Of a stretch of DNA of 10,327 nucleotides, positions 1 through 6,774 are shown piece by piece. The DNA is from CAYYJM01 sp964471755. GTDB lineage: Bacteria > Planctomycetota > Planctomycetia > Gemmatales > Gemmataceae. A program made the translations under genes and the position numbers. Within the stretch, counting starts at the first letter, position 1; the number at the start of each line of letters is the position of its first letter. The notes under the pieces are model-generated. The model made no database searches. It had not been told where the DNA came from and saw only the letters and a program-made list of their open reading frames with translations. Location: assembly GCA_964471755.1 (NCBI GenBank), contig CAYYJM010000229.1:1-10327 (forward strand), in the 5' to 3' direction.

Positions 1-269
1 GGCTCGCGGAGTTCGAGGACAAGGCGATCAACCACCAGTTTCAATTCCCCCTGAACCAGAGGGTCACTGGCTCGCAAGTGGCGACCATCCAGGTCATCGT
101 GCCCACCGGTTTCAATTCCCCCTGAACCAGAGGGTCACTGGCTCAGGGCGATGGTTTCCTGAAGGGCGGCGGCAACAGTTTCAATTCCCCCTGAACCAGA
201 GGGTCACTGGCTCCCCGACAGCGATGCACACGGTCGTCCCCGTGCCGGGGTTTCAATTCCCCCTGAACA

Positions 270-279
270 NNNNNNNNNN
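270..279. other. Assembly gap (10 N) inside the CRISPR array
   Basis: Ten undetermined bases interrupt a repeat after its first 20 bases. Gaps in repeat-rich arrays usually mark collapsed or unresolved copies, so the real number of repeats and spacers here is unknown and the run of N need not reflect true length. The sequence just to the right (280-366) is also abnormal; see the degenerate repeat. Confidence 0.97.
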
Positions 280-297
280 TCCCATCTACCCACCACT

Positions 298-333
298 GTT
301 AATACTCCCTCTACCACAGAGGGCCACTCTCTC
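298..333 (-). repeat. Degenerate CRISPR repeat copy beside the gap
   Basis: This 36-bp stretch has exactly the repeat length, begins GTT and ends CTC. It matches the consensus at 24 of 36 positions by eye, including the core CAGAGGG. It is followed by a 33-bp spacer (334-366), then a perfect repeat. The last 16 bases of that spacer are identical to the end of the spacer at 74-108. All other copies are perfect, so poor-quality consensus sequence next to the gap is more likely than genuine repeat decay. Confidence 0.7.
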
Positions 334-1552
334 AACGAGCCCTACGCCCTGTCATCGTGCCCACCGGTTTCAATTCCCCCTGAACCAGAGGGTCACTGGC
401 TCTCGTCGGTCGGTGGCGAGGTTCCGTCCGCGGCCCGTTTCAATTCCCCCTGAACCAGAGGGTCACTGGCTCCGGAACCGGGACGGCTCGAGAACGCAGT
501 CCTTGGTTTCAATTCCCCCTGAACCAGAGGGTCACTGGCTCAGATCCGGGCGTTGATCCAGCGAGGCGCGAGGGTGGTTTCAATTCCCCCTGAACCAGAG
601 GGTCACTGGCTCCCGGACAGTGCCCCCTTCGGATGCCCCAGAGCTGGGGTTTCAATTCCCCCTGAACCAGAGGGTCACTGGCTCCGGGCCCGGCGGCCGT
701 TCGCCACCCGGCCGCCATGTGTTTCAATTCCCCCTGAACCAGAGGGTCACTGGCTCCTGGAAAGCTGGTGATGGACTACAACGCCCAGATCCGTTTCAAT
801 TCCCCCTGAACCAGAGGGTCACTGGCTCGCGGTCCAGCAGGCCGACAAGGAGGTCGCCTTCAGTTTCAATTCCCCCTGAACCAGAGGGTCACTGGCTCCG
901 TCGGGGCCGGCCCGGGGTACGTCATCCTCAAGCACAAGTTTCAATTCCCCCTGAACCAGAGGGTCACTGGCTCAGGGGGGCAAGGACGCCACGGCCGTGG
1001 TGGAGTAGTTTCAATTCCCCCTGAACCAGAGGGTCACTGGCTCTCATCGCGGTGCGACGAGCACAACCGTGAGGACTGGGCGTTTCAATTCCCCCTGAAC
1101 CAGAGGGTCACTGGCTCAACTGGGGTTACGACCGGGTGGACCAGGTGGGGAACGGTTTCAATTCCCCCTGAACCAGAGGGTCACTGGCTCCAAGCTCGAA
1201 AAGGGAACCGGCTTCGGCGACCTGTTTCAATTCCCCCTGAACCAGAGGGTCACTGGCTCAAGGGCAACGAGGCCCCGGCCGTGGTGGTGCAGTTTCAATT
1301 CCCCCTGAACCAGAGGGTCACTGGCTCACCATCAAGGTTCGCGCGCCCATCGCCTTCAAGGCGGTTTCAATTCCCCCTGAACCAGAGGGTCACTGGCTCC
1401 GAAGGGCGACGGCTTCACCACCGGTGGCAGTTTCAATTCCCCCTGAACCAGAGGGTCACTGGCTCTGCACATCCGAACAGTGTCGTGATAAAAATCAACG
1501 CAAGCCGAGTAGCCCGAGGCAGTTTCGGCGAATTCGAGAGTGCAGTCCTCAT

Positions 1553-1581
1553 AGTATAGGCACGAATCTCCCACGCGACAC
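1553..1581 (-). promoter_or_regulatory. Possible pre-crRNA promoter in the leader
   Basis: On the minus strand TATACT (1558-1553) matches the bacterial -10 consensus at 5 of 6 bases. The hexamer 17 bp upstream, GTGTCG (1581-1576), matches TTGACA at only 3 of 6. A transcript would start near 1546 and enter the first repeat about 80 nt later, a sensible leader length. Planctomycete promoters are poorly defined, so this is a candidate only. Confidence 0.35.
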
Positions 1582-1840
1582 CCGAATTCTGGTGTTTTTT
1601 GTGGCCTCGCGTTTCAACCAGCTCCCATCATTCCCGGGAACGGTGGTTTCCTCGCTGCGCCGCAGTCCTTGTGGAGGCGATCCGGCCGCAACCACGGCCA
1701 ACATCGCTCCTGTCCCAGGGGAGAAGACCCACTTGCTGCGGCGGGAGCCATCAAACGCCCCGACGCCGACCGGCAAACCACGCCTCCGACCCTTCGTCAG
1801 TCTGCTTACGCCACCTCGCCGAATCGGTGACACCGGGCCC

Positions 1841-1861
1841 GGGAGCGTCCCCCACGCCCCC
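1841..1861 (-). terminator. GC-rich hairpin directly after the cas2 stop
   Basis: On the minus strand GGGGGCGT (1861-1854) pairs with ACGCTCCC (1848-1841), an 8-bp stem with one G-U pair around a loop of five G. It begins one base after the cas2 stop codon and could end the adaptation-operon transcript before the leader. No T-tract follows, so it is not a classical intrinsic terminator. Two further small palindromes adjoin it: CCGGGCCCGG (1833-1842) and CGGTGACACCG (1825-1835). Confidence 0.4.
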
Positions 1862-2134
1862 TCAAAACACGATGACCGAGTCCTCAGGCACCGGATCTCG
1901 TTGCCAGGAGAGACGACGTTTGGGGAAACGTACGTCGATGGGAAATAGATCGAACCGATCCTGGTGAGCCAGCAGCAGTCCGATGCGAAAACAGAGGTCG
2001 GCCAGGTCCTCCGGATCGATGTCGATCTCGAAGACGCTCCGCTGGATGCGTCGGCCGTACTCACGCAGGATCTCAGCGACCTGCACTCGGCGGCTATCGC
2101 GGGAAATATCGTAGGCGGCCACGTAGCGACTCAT
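1862..2134 (-). CDS. cas2: CRISPR-associated endonuclease Cas2
   Basis: This 90-residue protein has the normal length of Cas2, the small ferredoxin-fold subunit that bridges Cas1 dimers in the spacer integration complex. It begins MSRYVAAYDISRDSRR, the family's first beta strand with the conserved aspartate (YDIS), followed by a helix (VAEILREYGRRIQRS). Next come VFEIDID, a second helix (DLADLCFRIGLLL) and the strand FDLFPI. The start codon overlaps the stop of the upstream cas6-RT-cas1 gene as ATGA, so the two are translationally coupled and made together. The same frame stays open upstream into the fusion gene, but that part is out of frame with the recognisable Cas1 and is not coding. A GC-rich hairpin follows the stop, then the leader and array. 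Identification rests on motif, length and position together. Confidence 0.95.
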   Translation of the reverse strand: MSRYVAAYDISRDSRRVQVAEILREYGRRIQRSVFEIDIDPEDLADLCFRIGLLLAHQDRFDLFPIDVRFPKRRLSWQRDPVPEDSVIVF

Positions 2135-4860
2135 GGGTGTGCGAAAGCCTCGAAAGGGGTGTCGGGATGGAGCAGATGCCGCCGCAGACTGCGTGCGGTC
2201 GCCAGAAACTGAGCCAGCCACGGCCGCGACTCGCTCTGCCCCTGGCCCACGATCGACAGACGCAGACAGCGTTGCAGCAGGGCGTGGAATCGCGTACTGG
2301 CGTGATGATTCAGAGCCAACGCATGCGGGCCACTGGGCCGTTCGATGAACTGCGTCGGCTTGAGCTGACGCGTGGCCAGGATCACCGACCGTTCGGCGAA
2401 GTGGCGAAACGGCTCCTGTAGATCGGCGGCCAGGGCGGCGTAGCGGCCATCGCCCCGGTGCAGAAAGCCCACGGCCGGCGAGAGGCCCGCCGCTCGCGCC
2501 GCCGCCACCGCGTGCCGGTGAATCTGGGTGTGGGCCAGATTGAGCAAGATGTTCACCGGATCGCTGGCCTCCGGAGCGACCCGCCGCTGGAACGAGAAGC
2601 CGTGACCGACATGACGGCTCAGGCGACGATACCACAGCGCCGCCGCCGCTCCCTCGACGCCTCGGAGCGAATCCAGCGAGTCGGCCTGCTGCACCGCCGG
2701 CAGAAACTCCCGCAGCCGTGTCAGGGCCGAATCGTCCGCCGACAGGGTCTGCAAGAGCGTGGCGAAATTGGCGATCTTGGCGGCGACCAGAACCCGTGCG
2801 ATCCGCAGACACGCCACCGGATCGCGTGCCGCCAGACACTGGGCCGTCAGCACCTCGGGATCGTCGGGCGGCACCGTGCGCAACTCCCCTTCGGGCCAAC
2901 CTCCGGTGGAAACGAACGTCACGGGGATCTCGTGCTTGAGCAGTTTGCCCAGCACGTCCGGCGTCCAGCCGGTCGGGCCGATCGCGACGATCTGCTCCAG
3001 GCCGGCCAGCGGAACGATCAACGGCCGGGTGACCTGGCCGCGACGACAGTGCAACGCCTCGCCGACCACATCGACCGTCTGCGCGTCCGGTCCCAGGACC
3101 ACGACCGCGCCGCCGACCGGCTCGGCCGACTCGCCGGGAAAGAGCAACGCGGGCATGCGATCGGAGCGGTCGGCGGTCTGCCAGCCCAGATCCTGAACGC
3201 GCCGTGGCCCCGTCTCTCCGCCGTACGTCCAGCGTTCCTCGGCCTGGAAGCGGTAGCCAAGAAACGTGAAGGGCTCCGACAGGTCGAGAATGGCCACCCC
3301 CTCGTTGAGGCGCAGGAGCAGAGTCTCGGCCAACTGCGTCGCCTGAACTTGCAGACGGTCGGCCATCTCGCGAGTTCGCGTCAGGACCAGAAAATCGTCG
3401 CCGTACCGGACCAGCTGGCCACCGGCCAGGGCGATGGCGTCGTCGAAATAATCGAGAAGCAGATTGGCCAGCAGAGGCGACAGCGGCGCGCCGGTGGGCA
3501 GTCCGGGAGCGTTCGGATCGCACTCCATGAAGGCCATGACGGCGACGGTGCAGGCCGAATCGCCCAGCCAGGCTTCCAGGCGATCGCGCAGAAGAGGGCG
3601 TGGAATGGAATCGAAGAAGCGGTCAAAGTCGGCCGCGACGGCGAAGCGCCAGCCCGCGCGAAAGAGGCGCTGAATTCGCCGGGCCGCCGCCTCGCGGCCC
3701 AGGCCGCGCCGCCAGGCAAACGACGACGTTTCAAACACCCGATCCAGAGGCGGTCCCAGCCGGCTCAGCAGCACCCGTTGCAGGGCGCGATCGATCCGCG
3801 ACGGCACACGCAGCACCCGGATCGCACCGTCGGCGTCGGCGATCTCGATGACCTGACCCGGTCGAGGGACGTGCGTCCCCTGCCGCAGGTTGTCGGCCGC
3901 CTGCAAGGTCGGTGTCACCTCGGCCCGAGTGATCTCGGCAGCCCGAACAACGTCGGCCTCGGCAAGCGCGAGTTGCAGCAGGGGAACGGCACGCGGACAC
4001 GCGCCTGGATCCGGCCCGAGTTCCTCGATCCAGTATTGCCCGAAGCCAAAGTGGAGGTTCTTGCCCAGCCGACTGTACTGCCCCCAGATCAGGGCCGCAC
4101 GCAGCACCGGATTCTGCACGTCGAGAACGATTCGGCCCAGAACCCCGCCGAGCGTCTTGCGGCGATCGCGTGAGCCATACTCCAGATCGACCCAGACGAG
4201 CCGATTTTCCACCAGGTGGACCAGCGAATCGTCAAAGGGCCGATCGTTCGTGGCGTCTTGCTGGATACCCAGGGCCGCCAACCGCTTCTGCACCAGGCGC
4301 ACGAACTGCCCGGCGCGAAACGAATCGCGATCGGCAAACTGATGCCCCTCGGTAACGTCCGCTGCGGGGCGATCGATTCGCAGCGGGGAGACGAAGCGGA
4401 GCGTGAGCCGGGACGTGTGGGCCAGCTGCTGATAATGCCGCCCGAGAGTGTCGAGGCTCAGCGCGTGGACGGCGTGATCGGGTTGGAGCGCCTGGTCGGT
4501 AATCCGGTCGCGCATTTCGACCAGATCGAAGTTTCCGCCCAGAACAACAGGCTTTCGCGGTGGCTGCTGACCACAGCGAGAGAGGCCCCGCGCGACCTGA
4601 TGCAGTCGTCGGGACGCCCGCTCGGGATCGGTTTCGATGAAGGTGGCACCCAGGTTGAACAGTTCGCCGGGATCGATCGGAAAGCGGCACTGTTCCGGAG
4701 CGTCGAGATAGAGCCCCTCCGGCATCTGCGGAGGCCCATCCCCCCGTGCCGCCTCGCACAGCAGGGCGTAGTAGACGGCGTGCTGCAAGGGCGGCAAGGC
4801 GATCGACGACCGGGCACGGAGCGTCCAGGTCACGCGGTAGAACGGCGTCGAGGGGATCAT
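2131..4860 (-). CDS. cas6-RT-cas1: Cas6-reverse transcriptase-Cas1 fusion protein
   Basis: This 909-residue protein fuses three activities in order. Residues 1 to about 282 are Cas6-like, the endonuclease that cuts pre-crRNA at the repeat; its C-terminal glycine-rich segment is GKNLHFGFGQYW (266-277). Residues about 345-545 are a group II intron-type reverse transcriptase. Its motifs are RVPSRIDRALQ (351-361), the first catalytic aspartate in ADFDRFFDSIP (D411), GLPTGAPLSPLLAN (453-466), YGDD (486-489) and FTFLGYRF (531-538). Residues about 583-909 are Cas1, the integrase; likely metal ligands are E736 (RGVEGAA), H801 (FLHRGDGR) and D813 with E816 (DLQEPFR). All three domains look intact. By analogy with the Marinomonas mediterranea RT-Cas1 with its Cas6 domain, it would process crRNA and capture spacers from RNA as well as DNA. 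The start at 4860 is chosen for AAGGA 8 nt upstream and because the Cas6 domain begins there; ATG at 4869 is the alternative. It is coupled to cas2 by a 4-bp overlap. The array type suggests type III, but no effector gene is in view. Confidence 0.93.
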   Translation of the reverse strand: MIPSTPFYRVTWTLRARSSIALPPLQHAVYYALLCEAARGDGPPQMPEGLYLDAPEQCRFPIDPGELFNLGATFIETDPERASRRLHQVARGLSRCGQQPPRKPVVLGGNFDLVEMRDRITDQALQPDHAVHALSLDTLGRHYQQLAHTSRLTLRFVSPLRIDRPAADVTEGHQFADRDSFRAGQFVRLVQKRLAALGIQQDATNDRPFDDSLVHLVENRLVWVDLEYGSRDRRKTLGGVLGRIVLDVQNPVLRAALIWGQYSRLGKNLHFGFGQYWIEELGPDPGACPRAVPLLQLALAEADVVRAAEITRAEVTPTLQAADNLRQGTHVPRPGQVIEIADADGAIRVLRVPSRIDRALQRVLLSRLGPPLDRVFETSSFAWRRGLGREAAARRIQRLFRAGWRFAVAADFDRFFDSIPRPLLRDRLEAWLGDSACTVAVMAFMECDPNAPGLPTGAPLSPLLANLLLDYFDDAIALAGGQLVRYGDDFLVLTRTREMADRLQVQATQLAETLLLRLNEGVAILDLSEPFTFLGYRFQAEERWTYGGETGPRRVQDLGWQTADRSDRMPALLFPGESAEPVGGAVVVLGPDAQTVDVVGEALHCRRGQVTRPLIVPLAGLEQIVAIGPTGWTPDVLGKLLKHEIPVTFVSTGGWPEGELRTVPPDDPEVLTAQCLAARDPVACLRIARVLVAAKIANFATLLQTLSADDSALTRLREFLPAVQQADSLDSLRGVEGAAAALWYRRLSRHVGHGFSFQRRVAPEASDPVNILLNLAHTQIHRHAVAAARAAGLSPAVGFLHRGDGRYAALAADLQEPFRHFAERSVILATRQLKPTQFIERPSGPHALALNHHASTRFHALLQRCLRLSIVGQGQSESRPWLAQFLATARSLRRHLLHPDTPFEAFAHP

Positions 4861-4868
4861 GGAAGGCA

Positions 4869-4873
4869 TCCTT
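4869..4873 (-). promoter_or_regulatory. Ribosome binding site of cas6-RT-cas1
   Basis: AAGGA on the minus strand lies 8 nt before the ATG at 4860. It overlaps an earlier in-frame ATG at 4869, which has no comparable site in front, so it favours the later start. Confidence 0.5.
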
Positions 4874-4880
4874 GAGGGGG

Positions 4881-4990
4881 GGGCTGGAATGCGGAGTTCC
4901 AGGCGAGCCCCCCACGACAGTGGGGGGAGTTCCAGGCGACGTACTCCCCCGGCTTTCGCCGGGGGCTCGCCATCGCCGGGGGCTCGCCTG
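4881..4990. repeat. REP-like intergenic hairpin cluster
   Basis: This region fills the 133-bp gap between the SDR/ATP-grasp gene and the cas operon. It holds two strong hairpins: CCCCCCAC (4908-4915) with GTGGGGGG (4920-4927) around GACA, and CCCCCGGC (4946-4953) with GCCGGGGG (4958-4965) around TTTC. It also holds two sets of direct repeats, GGAGTTCCAGGCGA at 4893-4906 and 4926-4939, and GCCGGGGGCTCGCC at 4958-4971 and 4975-4988. The recurring element is GCGAGCC or its complement GGCTCGC, also seen at 7941-7978. It resembles dispersed REP-type repeats and could also terminate the upstream minus-strand transcript, though without a T-tract. Confidence 0.65.
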
Positions 4991-4993
4991 AAG

Positions 4994-6769
4994 TCACCGC
5001 GATTCGACCAGATCGGCGAAGCGTTTCGCGCTGGCGGGGCGAGCCCGGAAGAACAGCTCCGGTTCGACTCCCTCGCACTCCGATACGAGCACACCAGCTG
5101 ACGACTCGATGACATCGATTCGGAGGTAGAGCAGTGGGAAGCGGGCCCGGTCGGCGTCCTGTGGATGTCGCTGCTCAAAGGCGAGCTTCAGGCGTTCGAT
5201 CGTCTCATCAGCGGCGGCCTGGACGCGCGGCGGCGCAGCGGCGAAACGAAGTGAACCGCCCTGCTCGGCGTGACACAGGATCGAGCCCGCTCCCGGCACC
5301 TTCTGGATCGCGTGACTGTACACGCCACCGAGGGAGACCAGCGACCACTCGCCGGCCGTGCGAATCTCGGGCAGCAACGGCTGCACGAGATAGGCCTGCT
5401 CCCGGTTGCGCTGGGTGAACTCGGCCTGGAAGTCGGCCACCGCCTGGGGCGTCTCCAGGTAGACGAGGCCCGCTCCCGCCGCCGCGATGGCCGGTTTTAC
5501 CACCAGCGGCCCCCGATAGCAATCGGTCAGCACGAACCCACTCGCCGGCGGCGCGTATCGCGTCGGCACGATGGAGACGCCGACGGCCTCCAGGTCGAGC
5601 AGGTAGCGCTTGTCGAGCAGCCAGGCCAGCACGACCGGCGCGTTCTCGACGACGATGCCGGCCCGGTCCAGGTCGGCGATCCAGGCGACGAACGCCGCAC
5701 GTTTCGCCGGCGTGTCCATGTAGTCCCACGGCGAGCGAACGATGAGTCGATCGAATCGGCCGCGAAGTGACGCCGCGTCGTCACCCCAGATCACGGGCGA
5801 GACGGCGTGACCCCGGCGACGCAGTTCCTCCACGGCGATCTGGTCATCCGGCGTGAACGGCGACTCGGTCGGCAGAAAGTCCGGTTCGGCTCGTGTCGGA
5901 AAGTAAGCGGCCAGTGTCTCTGGTGCCGAGGTGACGAAGCCGATGCGTTGCGTCTTGCGGGTGGTCGGCCAGACGAGCGGCGGCGGCTCCGTTCCGGGAA
6001 CGCAGGCGTAACCGCTGAAGTCGGTCACGCCCTGCGAACGCAGAAAAGCCTCATCGAGCAGAGCCTGGCCGGTGATCTCGGCCGGCTCCTGATCGGTCAG
6101 ACGGAGAACGCAATCCACGAGGATGTCCGGCTTGCGCCACAGTTCCGGCGAGCCGAGATGGTGGTTGATGCTCGCCTGGCTCTCGATGATCGTCGCCGGC
6201 CAGAGTGAGACGACGGCGACGTTGTGTCGGCGAACTTCCTCGGCCAGGCCCAGGGTCAGGAGCGTCATGCCGAGCTTGCTGATGCCGTAAGCGACCCGGC
6301 CGGGCAGGATCGCCAGGTCCATCGGCGGACTCATGTTGATGAGCAGTCCCCTGCCCTGCTGAATCATCGCCGGCAGGACGGCCCGGCAGGCGAGGAACGC
6401 CGCCCGCACGTTGACGCTCATCACCAGGTCGAAACGTTTCGGTGGCGTGTCGAGGATGCCGGCCCAGTACAGGGCCCCGGCGTTGTTGACGAGCAGGTCG
6501 ATCCGGCCGAAACGCTCCAGCGTCCGCGTGGCCATCGCCTCGATCTGGTCGGCCTCGCGGACGTCCACCGGGATCGGCAGAGCCTGCGCCCCGAGGGCCT
6601 CGATCTCGGCCGCGACGGTGTGGATCGAGCCGGGCAGTTTCTCCGTCGAGGTGGTACTCTTGGCGGCGACAACGACGTGCCAGCCGGCCCTGGCCAGACC
6701 GAGGGCGATGGCCCGACCGATGCCCCGACTCGCCCCGGTGATGATCGCGACACGGCCCGCTGACGACAT
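4994..6769 (-). CDS. Short-chain dehydrogenase (HSDL2-like) fused to ATP-grasp ligase domain
   Basis: A 591-residue, probably cytoplasmic protein. Residues 1 to about 265 form a complete classical SDR oxidoreductase: cofactor loop TGASRGIG (11-18), NNAG (95-98), catalytic-type serine in INMSPPMDL (S147) and YGISK (Y161, K165). Segments such as the SPPMDL motif and the ending GVTDFSGYA are like HSDL2-type SDRs of unknown substrate. Residues about 275-591 form an ATP-grasp domain of the RimK/DcsG-like group: RSPWDYMDTP (345-354), DKRYLLDLEAVGV (386-398), VVKP with K425, RID (550-552) and a metal-binding-type SECEGVEPELFF (563-574). Such domains join a carboxylate to an amine or thiol using ATP. 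Both halves look full length, and the junction near 266-275 is a short proline-rich linker. The start at 6769 is set by GGAGG 5 nt upstream. The gene diverges from the SMP-30 gene. Substrates cannot be read from the sequence, and a functional link to the CRISPR genes downstream is unlikely. Confidence 0.85.
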   Translation of the reverse strand: MSSAGRVAIITGASRGIGRAIALGLARAGWHVVVAAKSTTSTEKLPGSIHTVAAEIEALGAQALPIPVDVREADQIEAMATRTLERFGRIDLLVNNAGALYWAGILDTPPKRFDLVMSVNVRAAFLACRAVLPAMIQQGRGLLINMSPPMDLAILPGRVAYGISKLGMTLLTLGLAEEVRRHNVAVVSLWPATIIESQASINHHLGSPELWRKPDILVDCVLRLTDQEPAEITGQALLDEAFLRSQGVTDFSGYACVPGTEPPPLVWPTTRKTQRIGFVTSAPETLAAYFPTRAEPDFLPTESPFTPDDQIAVEELRRRGHAVSPVIWGDDAASLRGRFDRLIVRSPWDYMDTPAKRAAFVAWIADLDRAGIVVENAPVVLAWLLDKRYLLDLEAVGVSIVPTRYAPPASGFVLTDCYRGPLVVKPAIAAAGAGLVYLETPQAVADFQAEFTQRNREQAYLVQPLLPEIRTAGEWSLVSLGGVYSHAIQKVPGAGSILCHAEQGGSLRFAAAPPRVQAAADETIERLKLAFEQRHPQDADRARFPLLYLRIDVIESSAGVLVSECEGVEPELFFRARPASAKRFADLVESR

Positions 6770-6774
6770 GGCTG

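Larger units (their letters stand above)
1..1465 (-). CRISPR. CRISPR array, 36-bp repeat, type III-like handle, open at left edge
   Basis: On the plus strand each repeat starts GTTTCAATTCC and ends GGTCACTGGCTC. Nineteen intact, apparently identical 36-bp copies start at 38, 109, 178, 367, 437, 506, 577, 649, 721, 793, 863, 938, 1008, 1082, 1155, 1224, 1292, 1364 and 1430. Bases 1-5 are the tail of another copy, 250-269 is a copy cut by the N gap, and 298-333 is a degenerate copy. Spacers between intact copies are 30-39 bp. The direction of transcription is inferred as minus: the reverse-complement repeat ends ATTGAAAC, the usual 8-nt crRNA 5' handle. Just before it lies a 7-bp stem, CCCTCTG pairing with CAGGGGG (one G-U) around a GTT loop. 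Such a stem is a typical Cas6 substrate, with cutting expected just after it. The leader would then be on the right, next to cas2. The array continues beyond base 1, so the oldest spacers are not seen. Confidence 0.98.
1466..1861 (-). promoter_or_regulatory. Putative CRISPR leader between cas2 and the array
   Basis: This is 396 bp with no convincing gene, between the last intact repeat and the cas2 stop codon. Array polarity, judged from the ATTGAAAC repeat end, makes this the leader side, where new spacers would be inserted and where the pre-crRNA promoter should lie. The repeat-proximal part is locally less GC-rich; on the minus strand it includes TTGATTTTTATCACG near 1483-1497. A TATACT box lies about 90 bp from the first repeat. 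The cas2-proximal part is GC-rich and contains hairpins. Open frames crossing it have no family resemblance or ribosome binding site and are taken as chance. Confidence 0.65.

Noticed and set aside
224..1559. Several open frames across the CRISPR array
   Set aside because: They are made of the repeat translated over and over (FQFPLNQRVTGS or VSIPPEPEGHWL) with spacers between; there is no ribosome binding site.
1611..1626. GTTTCAACCAGCTCCC in the leader as a decayed CRISPR repeat
   Set aside because: Only the first seven bases match the repeat; the rest does not align and the spacing from the array is wrong.
1549..2064. 171-codon minus-strand frame and overlapping plus-strand frames in the leader
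   Set aside because: Low-complexity Ser/Arg/Pro composition, overlap with cas2 in another frame, and no recognisable domain.
2135..3523. In-frame upstream extension of cas2 giving a 553-residue protein
   Set aside because: The extension overlaps the RT-Cas1 coding region out of frame and is Arg/Ser/Gly-rich. The ATG at 2134 gives a normal 90-residue Cas2 with translational coupling.
2458..4173. Long open plus-strand frame (571 codons) antisense to the Cas6-RT-Cas1 gene
   Set aside because: Its peptide is Arg/Gln/Gly-rich without family features. It is the mirror of the well-supported minus-strand gene, as expected in GC-rich DNA.
4881..4990. Intrinsic terminator for the SDR/ATP-grasp gene
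   Set aside because: The hairpins are strong, but no T-tract follows on the minus strand and there are several direct repeats, so a REP-like element is the better description.
4861..5178. Longer N-terminus for Cas6-RT-Cas1 starting upstream of 4869
   Set aside because: The extra residues would translate the REP-like hairpins and the end of the neighbouring gene; the Cas6 domain starts at 4860 behind AAGGA.
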